Assembly (NCBI RefSeq): GCF_003675385.1
Contig: NZ_RCWZ01000001.1
Coordinates: 868,001 to 932,000, forward strand
DNA: 64,000 nucleotides
Source of the DNA: Mucilaginibacter kameinonensis
GTDB taxonomy: Bacteria > Bacteroidota > Bacteroidia > Sphingobacteriales > Sphingobacteriaceae
Direction: 5' to 3'
Every line of letters starts with the position of its first letter. Positions within the stretch are counted from its first letter, which is position 1. Below are positions 1 through 6,659 of the stretch, piece by piece. Below the pieces are notes generated by a model, which saw only the letters and a list, made by a program, of their open reading frames with translations, ran no database searches and was not told the DNA's origin. The position numbers were made by a program, and so were the translations under genes.

Positions 1-465
1 TACATCGTGGTAGCAGACGCACGCGCTCCACGTGATGGACGCTTCATTGAGCGTTTAGGTTCATACAACCCAAACACTAACCCAGCAACTATCGACATCA
101 ACTTTGACAAAACTTTAGATTGGGTTAACAACGGTGCCCAGCCTACTGACACTTGTCGTGCTATCCTTTCATACAAAGGTGTGCTTTACAAAAAACACTT
201 ACAAGGTGGTGTTAAAAAAGGTGCTTTAACAGAAGAGCAACTTGAAACTAAATTTGCTGAATGGCTTGACCAGAAAGACGGCAAAATCACCGGTAAAAAA
301 ACCAGCCTTAACGTTGCTAAAGACGAAGCCCGCAAAGCTGCTTTAGCTGCTGAAGCTAAAAAGAGCGAAGAAAAAGCTGCTGCTATCGCTGCTAAAAACG
401 CTCCTGTTGCTGAAGAAGAAGCTCCTGCAGAAGATGCAGCAGCAGAAGCTGAAAGCGCAGAATAA
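1..465 (+). CDS. rpsP: 30S ribosomal protein S16 (5' end outside window)
   Basis: Structural protein of the small ribosomal subunit. The reading frame is open from base 1 ([15 protein letters not shown]...), which matches S16 from about residue 20, so the first ~20 residues lie upstream of the window; the in-frame GTG at 7 is an internal Val, not a start. After the normal S16 core (through about the LETKFAEWL segment) there is a long C-terminal tail rich in Ala, Glu and Lys, giving 154 visible residues against about 80-90 for a typical S16. Such tails are known in Bacteroidota S16. rimM follows, as in the conserved rpsP-rimM-trmD-rplS block. Confidence 0.96.
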   Translation, partial: YIVVADARAPRDGRFIERLGSYNPNTNPATIDINFDKTLDWVNNGAQPTDTCRAILSYKGVLYKKHLQGGVKKGALTEEQLETKFAEWLDQKDGKITGKKTSLNVAKDEARKAALAAEAKKSEEKAAAIAAKNAPVAEEEAPAEDAAAEAESAE

Positions 466-538
466 TTATTTGATTAAGCGTACAGAACGCAGGAATAACA
501 TTTATCTTGAATCTTTACGTTTGATTTCTTAAATCCGG

Positions 539-569
539 ATAATGGCGAGGCAAACAGCTTCGCCATTAT
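539..569 (+). terminator. Stem-loop between rpsP and rimM
   Basis: A 10-bp perfect stem (ATAATGGCGA / TCGCCATTAT) with an 11-nt loop, followed by a T-rich but interrupted stretch. It could be a weak terminator or attenuator controlling how much rimM is made relative to rpsP. It covers the upstream in-frame ATG at 542, one reason to place the rimM start at 587. Confidence 0.45.
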
Positions 570-586
570 TGTTTAACTCATTTTAT

Positions 587-1114
587 ATGAAAGCTGAAGA
601 TCATTTCAGGATAGGTACAGTTTTAAAAACCAAAGGCCTGAAAGGCGAATTGCAGATATACGTTGATTTTGATGGTATTGAAGATATTAAGTTCAATGCT
701 GTATTTATTGATATTGCCGGGAAGATGATCCCTTACTTTGTATCATCAATAAAGTACCTGCAAAAAAGCAACGCCTACCTTAACCTGGAAGACGTTGACA
801 CCATTGAAAAAGCCTCGGCACTGGTTAAGCGGGATATTTACCTGCCCAATAAACTAAAGCCTAAAAAGAAGAAAGGCGAATTTACCTTAAATGACGTGGA
901 AGGCTTCATTGCCATCGACGAAACCCATGGCGAACTGGGCGAGATCCTGACTGTGCAGGAATATCCTCAGCAATTGATAGCTACCGTTCAGTATAAAAAT
1001 AAGGAAGTACTGTTTCCGCTTAACATCGAGATCATTAAAGGCATTGATGTTGAAGGCGGCGAAATTTATATCGACTTGCCCGAAGGCCTGCTGGATATTT
1101 ACCTGGAAGGATAG
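587..1114 (+). CDS. rimM: Ribosome maturation factor RimM
   Basis: Assembly factor that binds S19 in the 30S head and helps process 16S rRNA. The N-terminal RimM domain (FRIGTVLKTKGLKGELQIY) and the C-terminal PRC-barrel (DVEGFIAID..., ending IDLPEGLLDIY) are both present. At 175 residues the length is normal. An in-frame ATG at 542 would add 15 residues encoded by the preceding stem-loop; family alignment and the hairpin favour ATG 587. A strong terminator follows at 1165, so the genes placed between rimM and trmD are probably not read from the ribosomal promoter. Confidence 0.95.
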   Translation: MKAEDHFRIGTVLKTKGLKGELQIYVDFDGIEDIKFNAVFIDIAGKMIPYFVSSIKYLQKSNAYLNLEDVDTIEKASALVKRDIYLPNKLKPKKKKGEFTLNDVEGFIAIDETHGELGEILTVQEYPQQLIATVQYKNKEVLFPLNIEIIKGIDVEGGEIYIDLPEGLLDIYLEG

Positions 1115-1164
1115 CGTTTGAGATGCAAGACTTTTAGAAGTAAGAAATAAAAATTTTAAAACCG

Positions 1165-1191
1165 ATGCCCGTGTCCCCACGGGCATTTTTA
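1165..1191 (+). terminator. Rho-independent terminator after rimM
   Basis: A 9-bp stem ATGCCCGTG / CACGGGCAT with loop TCCC, followed by TTTTAT. It closes the rpsP-rimM unit. Confidence 0.85.
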
Positions 1192-1216
1192 TATGGTAAA
1201 ATTTAAAAAAATATTT

Positions 1217-1274
1217 TGTCAAATATATTTGACATTTGTAAAGTTTGTTTTACTTTTGGTAAGCCAAACTTTAC
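1217..1274 (+). promoter_or_regulatory. Promoter with palindromic operator ahead of the membrane-protein/XRE cassette
   Basis: A perfect 18-bp palindrome, TGTCAAATATATTTGACA (1217-1234), overlaps TTTG at 1228-1231. Exactly 19 nt later comes TACTTTTG (1251-1258). TTTG-N19-TAnnTTTG is the Bacteroidota sigma-70 consensus. A second perfect 10-bp inverted repeat, GTAAAGTTTG (1238-1247) / CAAACTTTAC (1265-1274), brackets the -7 box. The predicted start of transcription is near 1262, 17 nt before the ATG at 1279. The palindrome is placed as a repressor operator; the likely ligand is the XRE protein at 2216, which is inference. Confidence 0.7.
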
Positions 1275-1278
1275 AATT

Positions 1279-1713
1279 ATGAAATCACGTTTTTTATTCC
1301 CGCACTATTGTCGCTTAATTGGTTACCTATGCTTTGTCATAGACATATTAAAAGCAATCATTTTAAAGCTACTCCATCCCCAGGGCTTCACCCAAACAGG
1401 AGATGTTCCCAATATCTGGATGAATATCACAAACGACTTTAATATTATCATCGTTATCATAGGATTATTGCTTATAGCTTTCTCCAGAGAAAAAGACGAA
1501 GACGAACTTATTTCGCAATTGAGGTTAGATTCGCTACAATGGGCAATATATGTAAACTATTGCCTTTTTTTGATTTTAGTCGTTTTGATACATGGCTTTA
1601 AATTTCTTGAAATTGTAGCCTACAATGTCATTACTCCTTTGATATTCTTTATCATCCGGTTTAGATGGAAGGTTTTTTTATTAAATAGAAACCTCGCAAA
1701 AGAATCAAATTAA
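1279..1713 (+). CDS. Four-helix membrane protein, first of a tandem pair
   Basis: A 144-residue integral membrane protein of unknown function. It starts MKSRFLFPH, has about four hydrophobic segments, and shares with the next gene the start MKSRFLFPH, a central LRLDSLQWAIYVNY motif between helices 2 and 3, and a C-terminal FIIRFRWKVF. The start at 1279 is chosen by alignment to the paralogue; the longer frame from 1216 would run through the operator. The order membrane protein, paralogue, small XRE regulator resembles common regulator/membrane-protein pairs in Firmicutes and Bacteroidota where the membrane protein may influence the regulator. No enzymatic motif is visible. Confidence 0.75.
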   Translation: MKSRFLFPHYCRLIGYLCFVIDILKAIILKLLHPQGFTQTGDVPNIWMNITNDFNIIIVIIGLLLIAFSREKDEDELISQLRLDSLQWAIYVNYCLFLILVVLIHGFKFLEIVAYNVITPLIFFIIRFRWKVFLLNRNLAKESN

Positions 1714-1781
1714 GCTACACTTGATTCAATAAGAAAAATTCAGAGTACAGCCATCTTGTGTTTCGAGCAAATCTTACAATC

Positions 1782-2219
1782 ATGAAATCACGCTTTTTAT
1801 TTCCGCACTGGTTCAGGTACCTGGGGCTCGCGCTTTTCCTGATCCATATCCCCATCGTAATGTTTAAAAAGGAGATGGGCTTTAGCATGCATGACGAACC
1901 CGATAGTGACAATCTTTTTAACAGTCATCACATCTTTTTCATGACCACCACGCTGCTCATGGCCATCGGCCTATTCTTTATTGCTTTCGCGAAAGAGCGC
2001 ATAGAGGATGAACAGATCTTTAAGCTCAGGCTCGATTCATTGCAGTGGGCTATTTATGTAAATTATATACTTTTGGTGGTGAGTTTAATTTTAAGCAAAG
2101 ACACCGAACATATTTTGTTTTTAAATTTATTGGTACCGCTTGTGTTTTTTATTGTGCGTTTCAGGTGGAAGATTTTCCAGAACAACCGCCTCATCAATAA
2201 GGAAGAGGGGCAGGCATGA
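1782..2219 (+). CDS. Four-helix membrane protein, second of a tandem pair
   Basis: A 145-residue paralogue of the preceding gene, sharing the MKSRFLFPH start, the RLDSLQWAIYVNY motif and the C-terminal FIVRFRWKIF. The start at 1782 is set by that alignment. Its stop overlaps the start of the XRE regulator by 4 nt (ATGA), so the two are translationally coupled. No separate promoter box is seen in the 68 nt after the first copy, so the three genes probably form one transcript. Function unknown; the duplication suggests a heteromeric or diverging pair. Confidence 0.75.
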   Translation: MKSRFLFPHWFRYLGLALFLIHIPIVMFKKEMGFSMHDEPDSDNLFNSHHIFFMTTTLLMAIGLFFIAFAKERIEDEQIFKLRLDSLQWAIYVNYILLVVSLILSKDTEHILFLNLLVPLVFFIVRFRWKIFQNNRLINKEEGQA

Positions 2220-2416
2220 AAAATAACATCAGGGTTGAACGCGCCATCAAAAATATAACCCAGGCCGAGCTTGCCGAGCTTATTGGTGTATCGCGCCAAA
2301 CCATTAATACCATCGAAAGTAACCGGTATGTACCATCAACAGTGCTGGCCTTAAAAATAGCCCGCGTATTTGGAAAACCGGTTGAGGAAATTTTTTCTTT
2401 AGACGAAGAGGATTAA
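2216..2416 (+). CDS. Small XRE-family transcriptional regulator (YgzD-like)
   Basis: A 66-residue protein made almost entirely of one helix-turn-helix domain (RVERAIKNITQAELAELIGVSR..., recognition helix near residues 27-37), ending GKPVEEIFSLDEED. This form is typical of the short XRE repressors that sit next to small membrane proteins. It overlaps the upstream membrane protein by 4 nt. It is the natural candidate to bind the 18-bp palindrome at 1217-1234 and autoregulate the cassette. DNA binding is well supported by family; the target is inferred. Confidence 0.88.
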   Translation: MKNNIRVERAIKNITQAELAELIGVSRQTINTIESNRYVPSTVLALKIARVFGKPVEEIFSLDEED

Positions 2417-2432
2417 CCAAACCAATATAACC

Positions 2433-2822
2433 ATGGCAACAAAACCAAGTTTCGCACCGCAGTTAGCCATTCCGCACGGGATAACCGATATCAGCTTTTA
2501 TAGTAAAGCCTTAGGGGCTGTCGAGCTCAGGCGTTTCAGCAATGATGATGGCAGCATTCATGTGTCAGAACTATCTATAGACGGCACCATCTTCCACCTG
2601 CACGAAGAAACCGAACGAACGGCTGTACTTTGCCCGGATACCGTAAAAGCTACCAGCGTTACTATCGGCCTTTTTGTTGACGATGTACATGCTGTTGTTG
2701 AGGCCGCCAGGCAAGCCGGCGCAAAAGTAGATTCTGAAGTAACGGATTGGGATTACGGTTACCGCCAGGGCGATTTTATTGACCCATTCGGGCACCGATG
2801 GATGATTGAGAAGGTTATTTAA
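2433..2822 (+). CDS. VOC-family (glyoxalase/PhnB-like) protein
   Basis: A 129-residue vicinal-oxygen-chelate fold protein. The beta-alpha-beta-beta-beta units are visible: the first with ISFYSKALGAVELRR, the second with IGLFVDDVHAVVEAARQAGA, ending FIDPFGHRWMIEKV, the usual PhnB-like ending with the conserved DPFGHRW. Family members are metal-dependent lyases, dioxygenases or resistance proteins; the substrate cannot be read from sequence. It follows the XRE gene by 16 nt and may be in the same transcript. Confidence 0.85.
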   Translation: MATKPSFAPQLAIPHGITDISFYSKALGAVELRRFSNDDGSIHVSELSIDGTIFHLHEETERTAVLCPDTVKATSVTIGLFVDDVHAVVEAARQAGAKVDSEVTDWDYGYRQGDFIDPFGHRWMIEKVI

Positions 2823-2843
2823 CAAAATAAATACATTTAAATC

Positions 2844-2939
2844 ATGTCATTGCGAGCGAAGCGTGGCAATCTCGTAGCCAATGCATATTCGATTTGTATA
2901 GCTACGAGATTGCTTCGTCGTTCCTCCTCGCAATGACAT
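2844..2939. repeat. Palindromic interspersed repeat, copy 1
   Basis: A 96-bp near-palindrome beginning ATGTCATTGCGAGC and ending CTCGCAATGACAT. It differs from the copy at 19435-19530 by only four base changes, all transitions in the central loop (2886-2898). Related shorter or degenerate copies lie at 6464 and 17849. Confidence 0.9.
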
Positions 2940-2971
2940 AATGTATAACTAAATATTAACGCTTACAAACC

Positions 2972-3343
2972 ATGGCAAAGCAACCCAACTACGGCAACGG
3001 TAAGATATGTTATGTTGAAATACCTGCCACCGATATAGAAACATCGGCAAAGTTTTTCCAAACTGTTTTCGGTTGGCAAATCCGAACCGACAATCATGGC
3101 TCCACCTCATTTGATGACGGCGTGGGCGAGGTAAGCGGCATGTGGGTAACCGGTCGCGAGCCGATGGGTAAAGCCGGTCTGCTGATATCTATTATGGTTG
3201 ATGATGCCGAAGAAACACTTAAACTCATAGTAGCCAATGGCGGCATCATAACTCAATCTATAGGTAAAGATTTCCCAGAGATCACGGCTCACTTTACGGA
3301 TCCGGCGGGTAATTTATGGGGGATCTACCAGCATAGAGGATAG
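2972..3343 (+). CDS. VOC-family protein
   Basis: A 123-residue second VOC-fold protein, only distantly similar to the one at 2433. The first half has CYVEIPATDIETSAKFFQTVFGW and the second IMVDDAEETLKLIVANGG ... FTDPAGNLWGIYQ, the glyoxalase-like ending with the conserved DPAGN. Substrate unknown. It is separated from the preceding VOC gene by the palindromic repeat and from trmD by 107 nt that contain a short degenerate CAAGA-rich stretch. Confidence 0.85.
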   Translation: MAKQPNYGNGKICYVEIPATDIETSAKFFQTVFGWQIRTDNHGSTSFDDGVGEVSGMWVTGREPMGKAGLLISIMVDDAEETLKLIVANGGIITQSIGKDFPEITAHFTDPAGNLWGIYQHRG

Positions 3344-3450
3344 CCTAAAGAAGCAAGACTCCAAGAGTAATGGGTCAAGACAATTTCGGAGAGAGGACAT
3401 TTTTCAGTAATCTTGCATCCTGATTCTTTTATCCTGAGTCTGAAGAAAGT

Positions 3451-4134
3451 ATGCGTTTCGATATCATCTCTGTCTTACCCGGTTTGCTTGAAAGCCCTTT
3501 TGCACATTCTATTTTGCAGCGTGCGCAGAAAAAAGGAATTTCTGAAATTGTAGTCCACAACCTGAGAGACTATGCCACCAATAAGCAAAAAAGCGTAGAT
3601 GATTATCCTTACGGAGGTGGCAGCGGCATGGTGATGACCATTCCCCCATTTGCGGCATGCATCGAAAAATTAAAATCTGAGCGGGAATACGATGAGATCA
3701 TCTTCATGTCGCCCGATGGCGAAACACTGAACCAGGCTATCGCCAATCAGCTTTCTATCAAAAAAAATATCATCATCCTTTGCGGGCATTATAAAGGCAT
3801 TGATCAGCGTATCAGGGACATTTATGTTACCCGCGAGATCTCGATAGGTGATTATGTACTCTCGGGCGGAGAACTACCTGCAGCCGTACTGGTTGACGCC
3901 GTGGTGAGGCTTATCCCCGGTGTATTAAGCGATGAAACATCGGCCCTGTCCGATTCATTCCAGGACGACCTGCTGGACGCCCCGGTTTATACCCGCCCGG
4001 CCGACTGGAACGGCCATAAGGTACCCGATATACTTTTAGGCGGCAACACCCCCGAAATTGAAAAATGGCGTCACGAGCAAGCTATAGAGCGTACAAAGGC
4101 CCGCAGGCCGGATCTTTTGGATAAAGGAGAGTAG
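3451..4134 (+). CDS. trmD: tRNA (guanine(37)-N(1))-methyltransferase
   Basis: Methylates G37 next to the anticodon with S-adenosylmethionine and prevents +1 frameshifting. At 227 residues the length is normal. The trefoil-knot SPOUT core is clear: [13 protein letters not shown], then [14 protein letters not shown] and [21 protein letters not shown]. The C-terminal domain ([19 protein letters not shown]) is complete. In most bacteria trmD lies directly after rimM; here 2.3 kb of other genes intervene. A weak -7-like box, TAATCTTG, lies at 3408-3415, so it may have its own promoter. Confidence 0.97.
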   Translation: MRFDIISVLPGLLESPFAHSILQRAQKKGISEIVVHNLRDYATNKQKSVDDYPYGGGSGMVMTIPPFAACIEKLKSEREYDEIIFMSPDGETLNQAIANQLSIKKNIIILCGHYKGIDQRIRDIYVTREISIGDYVLSGGELPAAVLVDAVVRLIPGVLSDETSALSDSFQDDLLDAPVYTRPADWNGHKVPDILLGGNTPEIEKWRHEQAIERTKARRPDLLDKGE

Positions 4135-4147
4135 GTTTCTTTTCTCC

Positions 4148-4219
4148 GTAGAGACGCATCACATGCGTCTAATTGTTATGGCAACCATATCGCAGAAGAC
4201 GCATGTGATGCGTCTCTAC
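4148..4219. repeat. Inverted repeat, GTAGAGACGCAT family
   Basis: Two perfectly complementary 23-nt arms (4148-4170 and 4197-4219) starting GTAGAGACGCATCACATG, with a 26-nt loop. A relative with a different core sits at 63352-63449. It follows trmD and may stabilise or end its mRNA, but there is no T-run. Confidence 0.8.
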
Positions 4220-4249
4220 AAACCCTCAACCAATTTCCTTAAATTAGAT

Positions 4250-4277
4250 TGCAACCAATTAATGCATACTGCATTAT
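4250..4277 (+). promoter_or_regulatory. Candidate ECF-sigma autoregulatory promoter
   Basis: TGCAACCAATTAATGCAT followed by GCATTATA lies just upstream of the ECF gene at 4293. The same elements recur at 4864-4890 before the next gene. A GCAACC-type -35 ahead of ECF genes is common in Bacteroidota. Assignment is by the repeat and position. Confidence 0.5.
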
Positions 4278-4292
4278 AGTAGCGTTGCAGCT

Positions 4293-4859
4293 ATGAACCA
4301 TAACCACACCGAAGCCGAGCTTATTGAACAATGCCGTACCAACCCGGCTGCTTTTGGGCAGGTGTTTGACCGTTGGTATAAACCCGTGTTTGGTTATATC
4401 ATGCGGCGTTGCGGCGATTATGATATTTCCAGGGATATTGCTGCCGAAACTTTTCTGAAAGCATTTTTAAAAATAGGTTCATTTAAATGGAAGGGCATAA
4501 GCCTGTCGTCATGGCTTTACCGTATTGCTACTAACGAGCTCAACCAATATTACCGCAGCAGCAAATACAAACCCGAATCGTTACAGCAGCTGCTGGAAAA
4601 CCCGCAGATGGAAAAACTGTTACATGACCATGCCGGTGACGAGCGGGAAATGATGGAGCAGGAACTGAAGGCATATCATGACTATAACCGCATCCGCGAA
4701 AACCTGCTTAAACTGGATATCAAATACCAGGAGGTGATTTCATTACGCTACTTTGAACAAAAAACCAATACCGAGATCAGCGAGATCCTGGATAAAAATG
4801 AGGGCACAGTAAAATCACTGCTTTCGCGCGGATTGGAGAAATTAAGAAACATGCTTTAA
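4293..4859 (+). CDS. ECF RNA polymerase sigma factor
   Basis: A 188-residue alternative sigma factor of the extracytoplasmic-function class. Region 2 lies at about residues 22-90 (FDRWYKPVFGYIMRRCGDYD, then DIAAETFLKAF for core binding and -10 recognition). Region 4 lies at about 128-186 (YQEVISLRYFEQKTNTEISEI with GTVKSLLSRGLEKLR as the -35 recognition helix). Region 3 is absent, as expected. Two small membrane proteins follow in the same direction, one of which may be its anti-sigma. The unit sits between trmD and rplS, genes that are normally adjacent. Confidence 0.93.
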   Translation: MNHNHTEAELIEQCRTNPAAFGQVFDRWYKPVFGYIMRRCGDYDISRDIAAETFLKAFLKIGSFKWKGISLSSWLYRIATNELNQYYRSSKYKPESLQQLLENPQMEKLLHDHAGDEREMMEQELKAYHDYNRIRENLLKLDIKYQEVISLRYFEQKTNTEISEILDKNEGTVKSLLSRGLEKLRNML

Positions 4860-4863
4860 CCAC

Positions 4864-4890
4864 TGCAACCAAAATCAATTAATGCATTAT
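4864..4890 (+). promoter_or_regulatory. Second copy of the ECF-type promoter motif
   Basis: TGCAACCAAAAT, then CAATTAATGCATTATA, shares the TGCAACCAA and CAATTAATGCAT blocks with the site at 4250. It suggests that the downstream membrane-protein genes are also read by the same sigma factor. Confidence 0.45.
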
Positions 4891-4903
4891 AAGGGTAATT
4901 AAC

Positions 4904-5395
4904 ATGAAAGATCAGGACGAATTTTTAAAGCAAATGGAAAATTTAGAAGTACCCGATGTAAACCCATCCCGCCATCAAGATGTAGTAAAAATGGCCATTA
5001 TGAACGCAGGGCGTTCGGCCACCCTGGGACTATGGTTAGTGATAGTCCCCTGTTATTTTTTGATATGTGTATTCATGTATTATCACTTCCATATCAATGC
5101 AAACTGGTTTAGTTCTATGTTCAGCATGATGGTTCAGCTGGAGAAGGTACCCTATATCGATTATATAGGTCCGCTGGTATTATTTATACTGCCTGTTGTT
5201 TGTATAGTGATCAACCTGTTGTCCATTATCCACGTACAGGTTCAGCAAATAGATCCTTACAGGCCTAAGGTAAAGGAACTCAATATCAGTATCCGGTTAA
5301 AACTATGGAACATTGTACTGATCCTCATCAGCCTTGCCATTGTGTTGGTGTTCATCAATTTCGCCATGACAGAAAACATATCCATCAAAAACTAA
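4904..5395 (+). CDS. Three-helix membrane protein, possible anti-sigma
   Basis: A 163-residue protein of no recognised family. About 45 N-terminal cytoplasmic residues (DEFLKQMENLEVPDVNPSRH) are followed by three transmembrane segments (near residues 43-63, 88-110 and 133-155). A cytoplasmic N-terminal segment before membrane helices, directly after an ECF gene, is the usual layout of an anti-sigma factor, but no zinc-binding HxxxCxxC motif is present. The preceding ECF-type promoter motif supports a link. The role is inference. Confidence 0.65.
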   Translation: MKDQDEFLKQMENLEVPDVNPSRHQDVVKMAIMNAGRSATLGLWLVIVPCYFLICVFMYYHFHINANWFSSMFSMMVQLEKVPYIDYIGPLVLFILPVVCIVINLLSIIHVQVQQIDPYRPKVKELNISIRLKLWNIVLILISLAIVLVFINFAMTENISIKN

Positions 5396-5400
5396 GCATC

Positions 5401-5646
5401 ATGAAATTAAACTGGTTTACCCGCAAAGGGATCATCTACCTGCCTGTATCCATTATTGGCTGGGTTATATTAGCCATAGCGTTGGCTTATGCAGTTTTTA
5501 CATTTATTGATATTGACAAACACTCACATTCGGTAAGCGATACGCTTATCAACTTTGTATTCAATTTGCTATTGACTGGGCTTATATATACGCTGATTGC
5601 GTATTTTACAGAGAAGAAGCCTGTTACTGTGACCATTGAAAAATGA
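5401..5646 (+). CDS. Small two-helix membrane protein
   Basis: An 81-residue protein starting MKLNWFTRKGIIYLP, with two hydrophobic segments (about residues 11-33 and 47-68) and a short charged C-terminus. It begins 5 nt after the stop of the previous gene, so both are co-transcribed. A longer frame from 5305 overlaps the preceding gene and is not credible. Function unknown; it belongs with the ECF unit. Confidence 0.65.
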   Translation: MKLNWFTRKGIIYLPVSIIGWVILAIALAYAVFTFIDIDKHSHSVSDTLINFVFNLLLTGLIYTLIAYFTEKKPVTVTIEK

Positions 5647-5666
5647 AAACCGATATTGATCTCCAT

Positions 5667-5706
5667 ATGCAGCCTTACGAAGTTTTAAAACTTTGTAAGG
5701 CTGCAT
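5667..5706 (+). terminator. 40-nt near-perfect palindrome after the ECF unit
   Basis: ATGCAGCCTTAC and GTAAGGCTGCAT arms enclose AAGTTTTAAAACTT, with one G-T pair. It folds into a long hairpin 20 nt after the stop codon at 5646. There is no T-run, so termination is likely but not certain. Confidence 0.5.
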
Positions 5707-5755
5707 AAACCACAACCGGCTGTTAATAAAAAAACTAAATGTGGAAATTTTTAAA

Positions 5756-5792
5756 TTTGACTTTCATTTATTGAAAATAATCCCTATACTTG
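5756..5792 (+). promoter_or_regulatory. Candidate rplS promoter
   Basis: TATACTTG (5785-5792) matches TAnnTTTG with one mismatch. The nearest TTTG (5756-5759) is 25 nt upstream, longer than the usual 19-22. Transcription would begin near 5796, leaving a leader of about 40 nt. Confidence 0.45.
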
Positions 5793-5797
5793 CAATC

Positions 5798-5820
5798 CGA
5801 TTTTTACGGGCTAAAAATCG
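5798..5820 (+). promoter_or_regulatory. Hairpin in the rplS 5' leader
   Basis: CGATTTTT / AAAAATCG with loop ACGGGCT lies at the predicted 5' end of the rplS mRNA, 18 nt before the ATG. Its place fits a ribosomal-protein leader for autogenous control; the fold alone does not prove it. Confidence 0.45.
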
Positions 5821-5838
5821 CATTAAGAGCTTAAAATC

Positions 5839-6186
5839 ATGGATTTAGTAAAATTTGTTGAAGAGCAATCAGTAGAAAAAAAGCAGCTTCCATCCTTCAA
5901 AGCTGGTGATACTGTAAGTGTTCACTATAAAATCAGAGAAGGAAATAAAGAACGCGTTCAGGTTTACCAAGGTGTGGTAATTCAACGTAACAGCGTTGGT
6001 GTAAGCGAAACTTTTACTGTGCGTAAAGTATCAAATGGCATTGGCGTTGAGCGTATCTTCCCTGTTAACTCTCCAAACATCGATAAAATCGAAGTTAACA
6101 GTGTTGGTAAAGTTCGTCGTTCTAAACTGTACTACCTGCGCGCCCTTACCGGTAAAGCAGCTCGTATCAAATCAAAACGCGTTTAA
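5839..6186 (+). CDS. rplS: 50S ribosomal protein L19
   Basis: Structural protein at the 30S-50S interface. At 115 residues the length is normal. Family signatures present are [45 protein letters not shown] and [11 protein letters not shown]. It is the last member of the rpsP-rimM-trmD-rplS set, here with its own promoter because the ECF unit and a hairpin separate it from trmD. Confidence 0.98.
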   Translation: MDLVKFVEEQSVEKKQLPSFKAGDTVSVHYKIREGNKERVQVYQGVVIQRNSVGVSETFTVRKVSNGIGVERIFPVNSPNIDKIEVNSVGKVRRSKLYYLRALTGKAARIKSKRV

Positions 6187-6219
6187 CTTACCCAACCGCT
6201 TAGCGGTATATAAAAAATT

Positions 6220-6257
6220 AAAAGGCCTTTCTGAAAGAAATTTCGGTAAGGCCTTTT
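6220..6257 (+). terminator. rplS terminator
   Basis: A 10-bp stem AAAAGGCCTT / AAGGCCTTTT with an 18-nt loop, ending in a T-run, 33 nt after the stop. Confidence 0.85.
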
Positions 6258-6343
6258 GCTATATGAAGGTTTTTGAAGTAATAGATGCCTAATCTATTGA
6301 TATTCAAAGACGAAGGCCTTATCCCCCACACACAACCAAACTG

Positions 6344-6364
6344 CCCCGGGTTTGTAACCCGGGG
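6344..6364. repeat. Short GC-rich palindrome
   Basis: CCCCGGGTT-TGT-AACCCGGGG, a 9-bp perfect stem in the 473-base gap between rplS and psd (6187-6659). The rest of that gap holds the rplS terminator, the palindromic repeat at 6464 and the psd terminator; no gene is seen. Confidence 0.7.
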
Positions 6365-6463
6365 TTACCACAGTTGAAGCTTTCAGCTTATGGAATATCT
6401 TTGAAGCTGACTGAATCACAGCTTACACTATCGCCAAACCTGTGAAAGCGCGACTACAAACCA

Positions 6464-6558
6464 CGTCATTGCGAGGCACGAAGCAATCCCCGACTTTACA
6501 GGTTGGATTTGCATAGCCGCTTTGCTTATTGGGGATTGCTTCGTGCCTCGCAATGACG
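6464..6558. repeat. Palindromic interspersed repeat, copy 2 (variant)
   Basis: A 95-bp element with perfectly complementary 28-nt arms (6464-6491 and 6531-6558) that begin CGTCATTGCGAGGCACGAAG. The outer arm matches the family at 2844 and 19435; the inner arm and loop differ. Confidence 0.88.
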
Positions 6559-6608
6559 CTTTTATAATGCCATTCGTTATTCAAAATATTTTGTTTAAAG
6601 AGCACAAA

Positions 6609-6639
6609 AAAAGCAGATGAGTTACCCTCATCTGCTTTT
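6609..6639 (-). terminator. psd terminator
   Basis: AAAAGCAGATGAG / CTCATCTGCTTTT, a 13-bp perfect stem with a 5-nt loop and T-run on the minus strand, 20 nt downstream of the psd stop. Confidence 0.88.
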
Positions 6640-6659
6640 ATATAAATCGGTTGTGTTAA

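Noticed and set aside
7..465. GTG at 7 as the start of S16
   Set aside because: The frame is open to base 1 and the residues before it (Tyr-Ile) match S16, so the gene simply begins before the window.
542..586. Upstream start for rimM
   Set aside because: The 15 extra residues are encoded by an intercistronic stem-loop and are not part of the RimM family.
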